Assembly (NCBI GenBank): GCA_013399015.1
Contig: VWZX01005693.1
Location: 9,356 to 73,355 of the forward strand
Reading direction: 5' to 3'
Source of the DNA: Galbula dea
Taxonomy: Eukaryota; Chordata; Aves; Piciformes; Galbulidae
DNA length: 64,000 nt
The notes under the pieces: model-generated
The model's input: the letters and a program-made list of their open reading frames with translations, nothing else
Told to the model about the DNA's origin: nothing
The model's database searches: none
Translations under genes and position numbers: made by a program
Part shown: piece after piece, positions 12,716 through 24,738 of the stretch
How the letters are laid out: the number at the start of each line of letters is the position of its first letter
How positions within the stretch are numbered: position 1 is the stretch's first letter

Positions 12716-13241
12716 CAGAATCACAGAATCATTATGGTTGGAAAGGACCCTCAAGATCATCTAGTCCAACCGATAGCCCTACACTACTCTTACCCCTAAA
12801 TCATCCCCTGAAGAAACACATCTACCCACCTCTTAAAAACCTCCAGGGATGGGGACTCCACCNNNNNNNNNNNNNNNNNNNNNNNNNNNNNNNNNNNNNN
12901 NNNNNNNNNNNNNNNNNNNNNNNNNNNNNNNNNNNNNNNNNNNNNNNNNNNNNNNNNNNNNNNNNNNNNNNNNNNNNNNNNNNNNNNNNNNNNNNNNNNN
13001 NNNNNNNNNNNNNNAGCCTGTAGCACAGCTGGGGGTTGTTACACCCAAAATGCAGGAGTCTACATTTAGCCTTATTAAAACTCATCCCATTGGCCTCTGC
13101 CCATTGATCCAGCCTATTTAGGTCCCTCTGCAGAGCCTGCCTATGCTTAAGCAGATGAACAGTCCTACCCAGCTTAGTGTCATCTGCAAACTTACTAAGG
13201 GTGCACTCTATCCCCTCATCCAAGTCATCAGTAAAGATGTT
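12716..13241 (-). mobile_element. CR1 LINE (subfamily B) nested in LTR, with assembly gap
   Basis: This reverse-strand CR1 begins with the octamer tail and the TTATGGTTGGAAAGGACCCT block shared with the copy at 24287. After 147 bases it runs into the N gap, then resumes at 13015 with the ORF2 region read on the minus strand as SFNKAKCRLLHFG, preceded upstream by GIECTLSKFADDTKLG. The FADD catalytic tetrad is intact here, unlike in the copies at 7174 and 24287. Homology stops at about 13241, so it is 5'-truncated within the RT domain. It is inserted into the probable LTR at 12559-13661 and is therefore younger than it. Confidence 0.92.
12863..13014. other. Assembly gap (152 N) inside CR1
   Basis: This is a run of 152 unknown bases. 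The flanks are two parts of one CR1 in the same orientation. In the copy at 7174-8261 the same two landmarks (the GACTCCAC block and the start of the CACTTGGCCTTATT block) are about 600 bases apart; here they are about 200 apart, N included. If the element is otherwise uninterrupted, the true gap is nearer 550 than 152 bases. Confidence 0.95.
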
Positions 13242-13661
13242 TGTGTTGCTCCTCTCAGAGTATGTGGGGACTGTAGTCATGAGCCTTCCAAGGGAGTTGG
13301 GCTGCTATCTAAGTGTTTCTCTGTGGGTCGAGGGAGCCTCTATCACCACCTCTTGGTAAGTGTTTGTTTTCTTTTGAATATATCCTTGAGTGAGTTCTTG
13401 CTTCCCCTTTGGTGAGTGTGTATTTTTGGGGGTAACCTTGAGAGGGAGGTTTTCCCTTTATGTGAGTATGTGCACAGTTTGGTTGATCTTCCTGGAAGGA
13501 ATATTTTTTAAAGCTTGGGGTTTATTTGTGCAGTAGTGTATTCCTGCCTGAGATCTGAAGTTGTAACTTAACTTTGTTGGAAGTGTTGAGTAATTATTGG
13601 TTGGAGTAAACATCTATTTTGGGTGTTTCTTGTTGTCTGTTTTGTGGGTGTTTCTGTGACA
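13242..13661 (+). mobile_element. Probable ERV solo LTR, right part
   Basis: This part continues from the left part across the CR1. Toward its end a variant polyadenylation signal, AGTAAA at about 13605, is followed by a strongly GT-rich stretch (13618-13656), which is the usual arrangement at an LTR R-U5 boundary. It ends with CTGTGACA at 13654-13661, pairing with the TGTGACAG start at 12559. A GGTAAGTG string at about 13354 resembles a splice donor, but I cannot show it is used. The orientation is inferred from the AGTAAA plus GT-rich order. A unique non-repeat origin remains possible. Confidence 0.45.
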
Positions 13662-14689
13662 ATTCCCCAATCAATCTACACACAAATATTTATTTTTTAA
13701 CACTTCCAGAAATGTAAATTAGAGTTGCAGCTATTTTGGAGGATTAGTGGAATCAAACACTGTGTTTGTTTATGAGCCCATGAGGGAAAAAGACAAACTG
13801 TTATTACTTGGGCTTTTTGTCTTCAAGTTGATGGGGGCAGGTGAGCCCTTTTTGGAAGGAAGTTTGAGGTTTTTTTAGTGCTTTGGGGTAAATTATAAAA
13901 GCTGCAGAATTGGAAGTATCCTGTTCATGTAAGATGTCAAAAGAGACAGAAGAAACTGTCTAAGAGTGTGGATGGATTTTGTTGCTCACTGAAGTTGGTA
14001 ACTTGACTCAGGCCTGAAAGCAGGACTATGTTGGTAAGGAGCCAGTGGGCAGGAAAGTAGTTGTTTATTGGACTTTATTTTGGTGTGCTTTCATATAGTT
14101 ACTTGAAGTTTCTATTTAAAAAAATGAAAAATTCTGGATTTAATTTTAATGAAACCAAGCAATATCTGACTTGTAAATCCTTTTTCTTCTGGTTTGGGGT
14201 ACTCCTTGTGAGTACAGGTTTTAACAAGGCCAGCTCAAGGCTTTGACTCCATAGAAATACTGCTGCATATGCTTTTTCATGAAGCAGTGGATTAAAAATG
14301 TATTAGACATCTACATCAGTGTTAACAGTAGGTCTACGACAACAGGAGGGATTTTTAGCTTATGCAGTGCTACTTCTGGAAATTATTTCTTTTTTTTCTT
14401 TTGCATGAATTGAGGAAGGTGAGTGTCTGAACCCTGGAAAGTCAGAAATTCCTAAATGCTTCCCATTATAGAGTGTGATGAACTAAGAGTATGGGAGTGG
14501 GGATGATCTTGCTCTTCAGCAATTTTTTTTGATTGCAACTCATCCTGAAGCCAGAGCTCAGCATACCATCAAGAATGCAAAACAGTAGTCTGTGGAATTC
14601 AGATTTTGTGTAATAACAGAGAAGAATGTGTGAGCTCCTTATGCCACCCAGAAAATGCTTTGGAGCACAGCTAGCCAGGGAGGTCTTGG
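13662..14689. other. Unique sequence, no gene seen
   Basis: This stretch follows the probable LTR directly. It is AT-rich, with no recognisable exon, primer-binding site or retroviral gene. The absence of internal retroviral sequence here supports a solo LTR. Confidence 0.55.
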
Positions 14690-14790
14690 CTTCATGTTCA
14701 CACAGAGCTGCTACTTCACAGCCTACTCTTGGATGAGTCACTTGACCTCCTTGTGCCTCAATTTAAACTAGCTGGCAAAATTGATTAAAA
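14690..14790 (+). mobile_element. MIR-type SINE remnant
   Basis: The segment matches the core and 3' part of the ancient MIR SINE in order: GCTGCTACTTCACAGC corresponds to the MIR stretch for 'gctctgccacttactagc', then CTTGGATGAGTCACTTGACC to 'cttgggcaagtcacttaacc', then TCCTTGTGCCTCAATTT to 'tctctgtgcctcagttt'. The best-preserved part is 14707-14767. MIR elements predate the mammal/sauropsid split and survive as scattered decayed copies in birds. The ends are approximate because the flanking match fades. The match was made from memory of the consensus, so a profile search would be the proper test. Confidence 0.6.
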
Positions 14791-17700
14791 AGAAGTTGAC
14801 TGAAAACCAGGTGCTGTTCTTGAGCTGAGCTCTTCTGGGCAGATGCCTCACCAATACTAACTGCAACTGGCATCCCACCATTTAGAGTAACACACAGCTC
14901 ATGAGCATTGCAAGCATGACAGATGATTCATTATTTCCTTTCTAAATTTTCTGTTTGGTAAACTAATAATGTCATCTGTACCAGGTAGACCACTGTAGCT
15001 GTTGTGCTTTATTAAGGCTTCCTTTTTTGCCTGGCTCTGTCCCTTTTCACTTTTCATTACCAGACTTGTAGTAGTGGTATTAACAAAAAAATGGCAATGA
15101 GTAATAGTAGAATGAATTCCCAATATATAATTTTGTTGGTATTTCTGTGGTGTGGGCAGGTTGCTTTATATTTTCAGTAAATTCAACAAAATTAAACAGT
15201 GGGGGGATAGTGTTATTTCTGTTTTCTTGTTAAGTGGTTTGCTCTAAGTTGAATGAAAAGTCCTTGGCAGATGATGGGAGGAAGAGTGTTTTGTCTTTCT
15301 ATCTTGTGCTTAAACCATGCTTTTGCATTTTCTGCCTTCTGAATTGTGGACTGTGAAGGGTAGAAAGGGAAAAATAACTGTTGTTTTCACATCCACCTTA
15401 TGTTTGTGTGTTCACTGGAGTTGCCAAATACCTTCTATATACAGTTCTGCTGTTCATATTTAATTACAGGCTTTGGGGTGGTCATGCAGCTTGATAATCT
15501 ATAAATAGGGAATTAACTGTCAAGAACTGTAAATATTTTCCTAAGAGGGGAAAAGGAAATATGAGCTGAAATGATAGCTTTTAATAAGGACATGTTTTTT
15601 TTATTGTGAATAGCTCATTATAACACCATGTATTCAGTGATGTTATTTTTTTAAGTCATTCTTCTTGTTCATCCTGACTAAATATGTTGGCATAAATATG
15701 GGCAGTTAGTGTTCTGTGTCAGTGTTTATAGTTTCTATATCACTATAACTGTCAATGGTCCTTTATAATGTACAGAAGTATACTAAAAAAGGACTATAAC
15801 TCTGCTGTCAGGAGCTTATGAACTCTGAACTAAGGATTTAGGCTGCTTGATGTAATGTTCAGGTAAGTCCTCTTTTGTATGTTACTTGAACTCTGCATTA
15901 TCTTGTATAATGCTCAGTAATCTAACTTGCTCTAGCAAATGATTTAAACTTAGTTCCAAGCAGTTAAGTAGCCCTAATAACACTTGTGGAACTTGATGTT
16001 AGGGGATGTGTGTATGCATGAATTTATGTGGAACAGGGCAAAACCTTTCTGAACTGCCCCAGAATGAGATTTGCATAGTTGGTCCTAGGGCTTACTCAAT
16101 TTTGGATGTTGAGAGTAGGGTTGGGGGTGTGCAGCAGAACTCTTGAGTGAAGGACAAAAGTTAAGATGAGAGAATCCTTTTCTCTCCCTGTGCTAATACT
16201 TCAGAGGCAATAAACCTTTAAACCTGCATCCTCTGTGCAGTTTCAGGGTGGAACTCTGGACATCAGGATGGAACCAGCAGTACTGCACTGTTTCTGTATG
16301 AGTGGTATTTGGTTATTTCATTAAGAGCTAGATATTCCAGAGGCTGGGGGGGACTTATCCATTTTCCTTCTTTCCCACCCCTGCTTTCTTGAAGCATTTT
16401 CCATATGCATTAATTTTATGGACTCCAGCCCTACTTTATTGGTGGCAGTGTGGGGGTAAAAAGGAAAAAATACAGTAAAATAAATAAATGGAAAAGGCAG
16501 GCCACAAAACTTGCCAACTGCTGCTTAGGCAAGCATCACAAATATTTTTGTTCCTCCCCAATATGCTATTTTGGAAAGCATATGAATTCTTAGTATTTCA
16601 GTCCTTACATCTTCGTAGTACTGTTATATCATGTAGAATGCAATCTAATACAGGGAGGTTATGGTTGTGTGAGGCTGGGCTGGGAGATTTCAAAGCTCCT
16701 CTCAAACCACACGGTTCTTGGACCAGGCACATGCTCTGCTTTGAGCAGCAACATTCAGTATTGTTAAAGTGCTCTTCTTCATCAGCTTCTTCAGACTTGG
16801 CTAACAAATAAATGCTGTAGCATACACAAAGTTTGCCATAGTGAATGTGTTGAAGAGCCCTGTTGGGAAAGCACCGTTGGTAACATCCTTCAGCACAGAA
16901 GTGATTCCTATGCTCTTCCTTCTCATGACTTAAGCTGCTGTGACATGACTTTTTGTTTACTATTTTTATGCATTACAAATACATTGTTATCACAATTTTT
17001 TTTTATTGCTCTGCAAGCCTTTGTACTTTATGTGTGAAATATTTCTTTGAGCTGTTTCTCTGAAGTACAGGGGATGGGCTAAGTCGTTGTCTAGGTAAAT
17101 CAATTACGTGCCTATAAAGAAAGAAAAACCTTAAAATCTCTTTGCCAAACTGAATTTTAGTTTTTCAGCAATGTTATGACAGTGTTATAGTTGATACCTT
17201 TCCTTCATGTGTCTGGCCTCGTATCTGTCATTTTTGTCTTTACTTGTGCCCCTTTTGGCACACAAGGAATCCAGAAGTTGAGAAGCAAGTCGGGTATTTT
17301 AATAGTTCTGCCTTCCCATTGCTCACTTTTCTTTTAGATTGACAATTGTTTAATTTTTCTCCCCTTAAAAGGTCCTTTAAATACAAAGTAAGCATTGCTT
17401 GTTCAATGTAGCAATTAAAAAAATGAAGAAAATTTCTAGTAATAAATTTAGCTACCAGGCTACAGGACACTGAGATGTATTACTAGAAGTGTCTCTAGCT
17501 GTACTCTTCTATTTTGAAAAATTAATTCAGGCTAAGTATCTCACTTCCCACATGAACATTAAATCATAAACTAAAGAAGTTATTCTGGTGCTCTCTTTTC
17601 TGTTCATGTTTTTAAATGTATTTTATTCCATGATGGAAGTGTTCAAAAAAAGAAAAAGTTGAATAGTGCACTCGCTCATTATTCAATAAGGTGATACTGT

Positions 17701-20700
17701 AGCAGGCACTGACTCACCAGTGAGGCCAAAATCCTGAGCTGACATTCATTTTTCCACCTGCTGAAAACTATAGCACAATCCTGCACCTTTCTCTGGAGAT
17801 GTTCTAGAAGTTCAGAATTGGGTCATACTGCCAGAGATATTTTCCTCTCCCAGTTTTGTGACTCTATTCTTGGCAATTCTCTCCCAGACAAAACAATTGC
17901 CCAAATGTAACCTGTTTGCATATAGGTTTTAATGCAAACCATACAGTTTTGCTCACCTCATCCCACTTCTCTGCCCTGAATAGCCATACTGCCAAAGATT
18001 CCTGCACCATGACCCTTAAAGCAGCACTTTGTCTCTTCCTATTTGAGTTTGGTGACACTTCATCCATGTACTTCCTATATGCCAGACAACTGGCTGGTGT
18101 TTTGTTAAATCCTCTCTTGGATTTGTCCTGCATTTGTGGAATGAAGATCATAATGTTGTCTTTTCCCTTCCCTTTGTCTTATCTGCCCACTATGTAATCA
18201 TTTCCAGGTAGGACTGTCCTTGAAGGCTAATCAAAATGAACTGGCTGCTGTCTGTAGCCAGCTGATGTACACTACTACTGTGAATAAGCAGAGTTCATTT
18301 CAAAGAATACTAGGGGTTTTCCTAATTTTTAAGCCCTGCAGATTATAAGCATTCTTGTATCTGGGAATATGTGCAAGTGTTTGCCTTTCCCTTGAAAGGA
18401 GAGCTTCACGTTGCTGTGCTGGAGCTCCAGGCTATGCCAGGGGTCAGTAAGGGCTGAGCTTCCAGACTGAAGGTGTGGTTCTTGGGTTTCCTGCTTAATG
18501 CTGAAAGAAAGCAAGGTCTTTTCTGCTTGTTCCTGCTTCCTTTTAATGCTGTGCTTTTAATGTTGCCCTTAGTACTGCATATGGCAAACAGCAGGTTTTT
18601 GACTGTGCACAAGACAACATAAAGGTTTCATAGCACTTAACTTGTTTTAACATTCTGCAGAACACCAAGGAACTGTTAATTGTGAAAGAATGGAAATTTA
18701 ATAGCTTCAGGAGGACAAAAATGGTAGCATTTACTCTTTCTCCTTTTATTTCCCTCTTTGGTGTTTTCAGGCCTGTTTCAACTGTGAAGGAGCTGTTCTG
18801 TCCTCTGCCCGCTTCTGCTGTGAGCCAAACTGATTCAGTGTCACACAACCAGCAAGCCATTTGTATTGCCTCTGATTTAAACTCCTTAAGTGCCTTATTT
18901 TCATTGTTGTATAATATGAGTGATCTATATCTTAGATGAAACTTCTTTTGGACAAGCCCTATGGAATTGGGCTAGCACAGAAACAAAGTACCGGGCAGCC
19001 AGCTGCAGCAACTGATAATGCTGGGCTGCAAACATGCTTTTAGTTTGTATGAGGAAGCTGCTATTTGTTGACTGTCAGAGCAGATAAATCCAGGATTCTT
19101 GCAGTTACAGCTCCCCAAGGAAAGCATAAGGCTGAATTAACTGGGCAAGAGTGAATAGTGATCTGCTGAAAAAAAAAATGTAACTCTGTAACATATTGGG
19201 ATTAGGTTGAAAACTTGAACCTTCCAGAACTCAAACTACTGAAATGAATAGTATCTTTGAACACTGAGCTGTAGGATGATTCTGTCAGCTGGATACTCTT
19301 CTATTCAAGAAGTGCTAGCTGTTCAATTAGGCTACCTCCTCAGCTGGGCAGAAGTTGACTGGGTCACTGGTTTCCCTTCACACAGGCCGAAGATGAGTCT
19401 TCTTGGTGGTGTACAGATCACTGAATTTTAAGGGGACAGGCTAAGTGTTTAGTTTTAATTTTCATACACTAAACTACTTCCACTGTTTGTAACATCATAT
19501 GGGTTTACTTCAAGCCTGAAAAAAAAAAACAAACCAGCAGAAAATCTGAATACTGAAAACCTTGTCCACAGACTTGGTCTGGAAGGAATTAACTCTACCA
19601 AAGTAAGTACTTGAGGGTGACTATTTAAAAAATGAGATTTAAGAACACACTAAACATCTGAAACCTGTTCACAAGGCAGCAATCACCTTTTCCCCTGAAA
19701 CTTGGGGACATCGTCTGAGAGATGAGCTAGACACAACAAAAGTAAGAGCTTAGAAATGGGAAAGTAGTTGTTACAAGGTCAGTCTCTCTACAGGTAGTTA
19801 TTTTAAAGGAAGCAAACTCAACAGCATCCTCCTCATAGAAGGAGAGCAGACTTAAATTTATTTTAGTGAGTATATGTGAATATTCTTGGATGGCATCTGC
19901 CTCTGAGAATTGACTATATCACTTCTTTTGTTCCAATATCTGGGTACGTCTTCTAGGAGGTCTTGGAGTACTTGCGCTTAACTGGGCATTTCATCATTGC
20001 CCTTGGACAAAGCCAAAGCCTCACAGTGAGAGTTGTAAAAGCAAGCTGACTGCAACAGTAAAAGAAAACCAAACAATAACAAAAGGATAAAACCAGTTTC
20101 TGGAGTCTTCCGTGTAGTACTAATGTGGCATATTTTTACATTGTGCTTGAGTTGGCTTTCAGTGACATTACATTGTCCTGACAGCATGTTCTACCAAGCA
20201 GTCAAGTTTATCTTGTGAAAGGCATCAGACTGTTTTCTTCCACCTGATTATATGTTTGCAGTGTTAAGTGTTGCAGATTGTTTTCATGAACTTATTCTTA
20301 TAGATCTATAAATATTTTAGTGGCCTTCACCTTGCAGAGCAAAAGTTTGTCTCCTTACACGATGGCACTGATACCTATTGTGGTTCTGTGGAGTGACAGA
20401 AGGAGAGGGATCAAAGAATAGGTAGTGATGGGTGTTCTCTAAGAACATGTCTGACCTGAGAGCTGAGGGTGTGGGATGAGCTCATGGCCATCAGCTTGTA
20501 TCCAAGCAGGAAGATTAGTGTTCATAGTGGTTTCCAAACTGTCTACTTGCCATTTTCTCCTGTGATCCAGCTTACAGACTGCTGCATAGGGGTACTGTGG
20601 TAGCTGGCAGAGAGCAATTTCAGCATGCTCTGCATCACCACGAGCGATCTTCTGTTCACAGCTAGGTGTAGAGTATGTTAGAGAGAGTTTTAATGAGCTG

Positions 20701-22606
20701 GTTACTGGGCGAACACGATTTGCTTGTGTAATCCACCAAGAAGGCATTCAGTTTTTATTAAAAATGCCACAAGGTCCTTTCAAAATAAAGCTAAGCAAAT
20801 TGCTAGTAAAACTTTATCTGTGGATCTATGCAGGAATTAATTTGGTCCATAGCATCATACATTAATTTCCCTTCCTTTTTCTAAGATGCATGAAATGGTC
20901 AGATGCATTATGTAAATTAATAAATTATCCACCCTGTATGAATATAAAGCTATTCAAGTGGAGCCCTCAGAAAAATTAAAGCACATCAATACTGCTTGGT
21001 TTAGGCCTCCTATGTAGAAACAGCACATGATAGTTTTGTATGAATGGCCCTCCAGTGTTAGTTATACAAAGTGATTTTCAGGAAGAGAGCTCTAATGGTT
21101 CAAGAGATGCAGTCATCTAAAAATAAATCAGCCTTTTCCAAAGTGCCCACAGCAGCACACCATAATCAAAGTTGATTACATTTGCACCCTGCATCAAATG
21201 GATGTATCAGAGTGCACCAAATCACAGAGACCTAATGGTTCACACCTGCCAGATAGCTATTTGACATTTCACACTATTAATGTAAGTGTTCCTGAGGCCT
21301 GAGATTCATAATACAGGTTCTACTGTACTGTATTAAAGCACTGTCTCAGCTAAGGCACATCATCACCATGTCCATTGGCTTCTTTTAATAGAACAGGATA
21401 TTCTTCAGTTATAGAGCATAATAGTGATTTTGTTCTGTCTGCAGATTGTTTGCCTCCCTATCAAGACAGCAGTATAACTTCTTATCTTTCCTCTTTCCTG
21501 CACCTTCCTAACCAGAATAACCTACTTTCCAGTTGCTGAAGTCTATAGACTGACAGCCTAAACACCATTCTTTCTGTCTAGGTGTATACAAACACCAGGG
21601 TCAGAACTTTCTGGTTGGGTTCCCCCCTTTTGTGTGTCAGTGTATGTTACTTTTTCTGCATGAAGATGGTGAGATATGGCCTTTTAATTTTGTTTCCTCC
21701 AGTGGATCTGCCATCTTCAACTGTTTCTTGTGGATGGTCTAAAAACAGGTGATAAACTGACTTGCCCAACAACTTCGGTCCTGCTTAAATCCACCTGTGG
21801 TTGTCCACCTCTGCTTTCCATTATGTGGGTTTTTTTCTTGTAATAGTTCATGTTTGCAATTTCAGCCTTCCTACTGATTTTTGTTTTGCAGCTTAACCAT
21901 CAGTAGCATGTTGTGAAGGGTGTTTCCTCCTTGTTGTGAAGGGTGTTTCTCTCTTTTGCTTGACTTCACATAGCAAGGTGGTTAAAGGAAATACTAGAAA
22001 TATTTTGAGATGTTTCAGTTACAGCTTTGAACAAGTTTGAAAATTATTAAGCAAAAATGCTTTAAAGCTCAATCAACAGTCCTTCAGTTTCCTAAGACTG
22101 AGTTATTTTTAATCTGATGACATTTACAGTATTAGGGGCTTTAGTGGTACAGTTTCTCCCTTTTACCTGGCTATCTGGCATCTTGAGAAGATGATTCAGA
22201 AGTCATATGCCAATACCTTTTACATCTTTTCTCCTTCCTTGCTGATTTTTGCACAGTTTTGCTGTGTTATGGATCTTCATAATGTATGTTTTAGATGCAT
22301 AGGGCTAGTTTTGCATGGCAGGATTACTGCAAGGCTTTTGTGCTGCTTATTTGTCTTCTAAATTATCATGAACATAGTCCAGAGATGTGACAAATCTTAG
22401 GTCAACTTTACAATTGGCTAGCAGATACCCCAACAAAAATGACTCATGAGCTGAAAGTCTCATCTTGATCTCTCCACAGACAAAGGCCATTGGCATAAGA
22501 GGATTTTTTCTGAAGAGTGGAAGGGTTGGGCCCAGATGAGAGGTATGCAGTTTAGGAGCTTGAGTTCAACTGGGTCTTAAGTAGGGGTTATGTAAATGGA
22601 CTATGC
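14791..22606. other. Long unique stretch, no gene seen
   Basis: In about 7.8 kb I see no exon, RNA gene or CR1. Open frames reach only about 107 codons (16488-16811) and resemble nothing known. A 23-bp tandem duplication is at 21909-21954. The part 20860-21400 contains paired AGATGCAT strings, AT-rich homeodomain-like motifs and non-repetitive sequence typical of a conserved noncoding element, but I cannot test conservation from one sequence. Confidence 0.6.
21909..21954. repeat. 23-bp tandem duplication, two copies
   Basis: TGTTGTGAAGGGTGTTTC plus CTCCT (21909-21931) is followed at once by a second copy with CTCT at its end (21932-21954). The first 18 bases are identical. It looks like a recent slippage or small segmental duplication. 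Confidence 0.85.
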
Positions 22607-23174
22607 GAAGCTTGACATGAGCTGCCAGTGTGCGCTTGCAGCCCAGAAGGCCAACCGTATCCTAGGCTGCATAAAGAGGAGTGTGGCCAGCAGGTCGAGG
22701 GAGGTGATTCTCCCCCTCTACTCTGCTCTCCTGAGACCCCACCTGGAATATTGCATCCAGTTCTGGAGCCCCTGTTACAGGAGGGATATGGGTGTGCTGG
22801 AGCGAGTGCAGAGAAGGACCACAAGAATGATCAGAGGACTGGAGCACCTCTCCTGTGAGGGTAGACTGAGAGAGTTGGGGTTATTTAGGCTGGAGAAGAG
22901 AAGGCTCTGAGGAGACTTTATTGTGGCCTTCCAGTATCTGAAGGGGGCTTACAAGAAAGCTTGGGAGGGACTTTTTAGGAGGCAAGGTAGTGATAGAACA
23001 AGGGGAAATGGATGCAAGCTAGAGGAGGGTAGATTTAGATTGGATATTAGGAGGAAGTTCTTCACTGTTAGGGTGGTGAGACAGTGGAACAGGTTGCCCA
23101 GAGAGGTTGTGGAGGCCTCATCCCTGGAAGCTTTTAAGACAAGGCTTGATGGGGCCCTGGGTAACCTGATCTAG
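22607..23174 (+). pseudogene. CR1 ORF2 C-terminal remnant with one internal stop
   Basis: The frame is open from the 5' truncation point to the natural ORF2 stop except for one TGA at 22908-22910. The residues on both sides follow the CR1 family without a shift: VRQWNRLPREVVEASSLEAF near the end, SDRTRGNGCKLEEGRFRLD in the middle. It lies downstream of the RT core, so no catalytic motifs are included. No function is expected. Confidence 0.85.
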
Positions 23175-23260
23175 TGGAATGTGTCCCTGCCAGGCAGGGG
23201 TATTGGAACTAGATGATCTTTGAGGGCCCTTCCAACTCTGACAATCCTATGATCCTATGA
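22607..23260 (+). mobile_element. CR1 LINE, 3' part (subfamily C)
   Basis: This is a forward CR1 of about 650 bases. It opens with the ORF2 segment SCQCALAAQKANRILGCIKR (frame starting near 22596), then RPHLEYCIQFWSP, GLEHLSCEGRLRELGLF, and after an in-frame TGA at 22908-22910 continues in the same frame with IVAFQYLKGAYKKAWEGLF to RLDGALGNLI and a TAG at about 23172. The TGA sits where the family has arginine (RLRGD), so CGA to TGA decay of a CpG is the simplest cause. The 3' UTR ends with two ATCCTATG octamers at 23244-23259. The 3' half is very close to the reverse copy at 36451-36788. Confidence 0.95.
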
Positions 23261-24286
23261 ATGCTGCACACTTTCCCTGCAAAGGATTAGTCTCTTCATT
23301 AGCATTAAGCACAGTGATTTCCTGGCACTTATTTGACAAAGTACATATAAAGGCTTTATAAAGCTTTTGTAGGAAATAAACAATGTCCTGAGGCCAAATT
23401 TCTTGTCAGTAGTCTTGAATTTTAGCAAGTGAGCAATTTATGGTGTTCAGCATGTAGGTGACAAATCAGTGTTGTGGATACTATCCTATAAAGGCATCAG
23501 ACACTTGAGAAACTTTATTGTTTTTAGTTTCTTCAAGGAAAGGATTGATCAGCAGCTGGATTTATGGTATGGGATTGCTTTTTTTTAAGTATCAACAGGC
23601 ACAGGAATTTTATACATTTGTATGTCTCAAGTATCACTGAGCCCCTGCTGCTTACCTCCAGACTAGTCAGAACAACAGGTGGGACCTCAGTGCCATGAGG
23701 TGAATAGCTAATAAGACAATGAACTGGGCAAAAAAAAAAGCCCAAAATTAAAGGTGGTAAGCAGTTTAAGGAGATAGAAGTATGAATCTCCCATTTACTC
23801 TTCTTTACTATACTTTCAAAATAATGATGGTGTGGGAGCTAATGCATTTTTGTGGGACAACCTTTTGGTATTGTTTTCCCTTCCTTGCAAGTAGGCAAAG
23901 CCTCTACTGTAGTTAGTAGGAGATAACTATGCATTTCTAATTTGAATTTGCACTCTAAATATTGAGGTTTTGAAATTTACTTTATGCCTAATCTGAGGAA
24001 AAGAAACTGATTTCTTTCAACTTCCATAAACCTGAAACTTCAGTTGTTTAACTTCCAGTATTTAGCTAGGGCATTTCTGGTTGTGCATTCTCCATAACAA
24101 AGTGGAGTACTCTTGTCCTCTGGATCTTGTAGCTTAAAGGCTAGTATACTGAAAGAAATGAAAAAGCTGGAGTGTAAGCTTTTAAAATTATTATTGACAT
24201 CTGTAGGAAGACAGTGGAAATTTATTTAACTAGTACTCTACATGAAAAGGGTTGGGTACCTGTAGAGAGCCTGGGAGAACATGATG
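23261..24286. other. Unique AT-rich sequence, no gene seen
   Basis: This is a one-kilobase interval between two CR1 copies in opposite orientations. Nothing beyond short chance frames is visible; an A9 run lies near 23731. Confidence 0.6.
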
Positions 24287-24366
24287 CACAGAATCACAGA
24301 ATCATTATGGTTGGAAAGGACCCTCAAGATCATCGTCCAACCGATAGCCCTCCACTACTCTTATCC

Positions 24367-24735
24367 CTAAATCATCCCCTGAAGAAACACATCTATCCTC
24401 TTCTTAAAAACCTCCAGGGATGGGGACTCCACCACCTCTCTGGGCAGCCTATTCCAATACCTCACCACTCTTACAGTAAAGAAATTCTTCCTAATATCTA
24501 ATCTAAACCTACCCTGGCACAACTTAAGCCCATTCCCTCTAGTCCTGTCACTAGTCACAAGGGAGAAGAGGCCAACACCCGCCTCCCTAGAATGGTCTTT
24601 CAAGTAGCTGAAGAGAGCAATAAGGTCTCCCCTCAGCCTCCTCTTCTCCAGGCTAAACAACCCCAGCTCCCTAACCCTCTCCTCATAAGGTCTGCTTTCC
24701 AGACCCCTGATTAGCTTAGTTGCCCTTCTCTGCAC
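24367..24735 (-). pseudogene. CR1 ORF2 C-terminal remnant, open
   Basis: This frame of 122 codons corresponds to the end of CR1 ORF2, running from the RATKLIRGLE segment through KRRLRGDLIALFSYLK and VRYWNRLPREVVESPS to the family stop. It is uninterrupted, which fits a fairly recent insertion. Its upstream limit is set by the N join at 24738, not by a real start codon. Confidence 0.85.
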
Positions 24736-24737
24736 CC

Positions 24738-24738
24738 N
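24738..24738. other. Single-N join inside CR1 (possible collapsed gap)
   Basis: One unknown base separates TGCACCC from TCCAGCCTATTTAGG. In the copies at 7174 and 32643 the equivalent positions are about 345-350 bases apart. TCCAGC occurs at both sides of the missing part in the family, so either a microhomology deletion or an assembly collapse could explain it; the N favours assembly. Confidence 0.8.

Noticed and set aside
16488..16811. 107-codon plus-strand open frame
   Set aside because: No known motif, and the opposite strand is open over much of the same stretch, as in chance frames.
20439..20747. 102-codon minus-strand open frame with mixed composition
   Set aside because: Looks more protein-like than most, but I recognise no family and see no exon boundaries; kept only as a note for a protein search.
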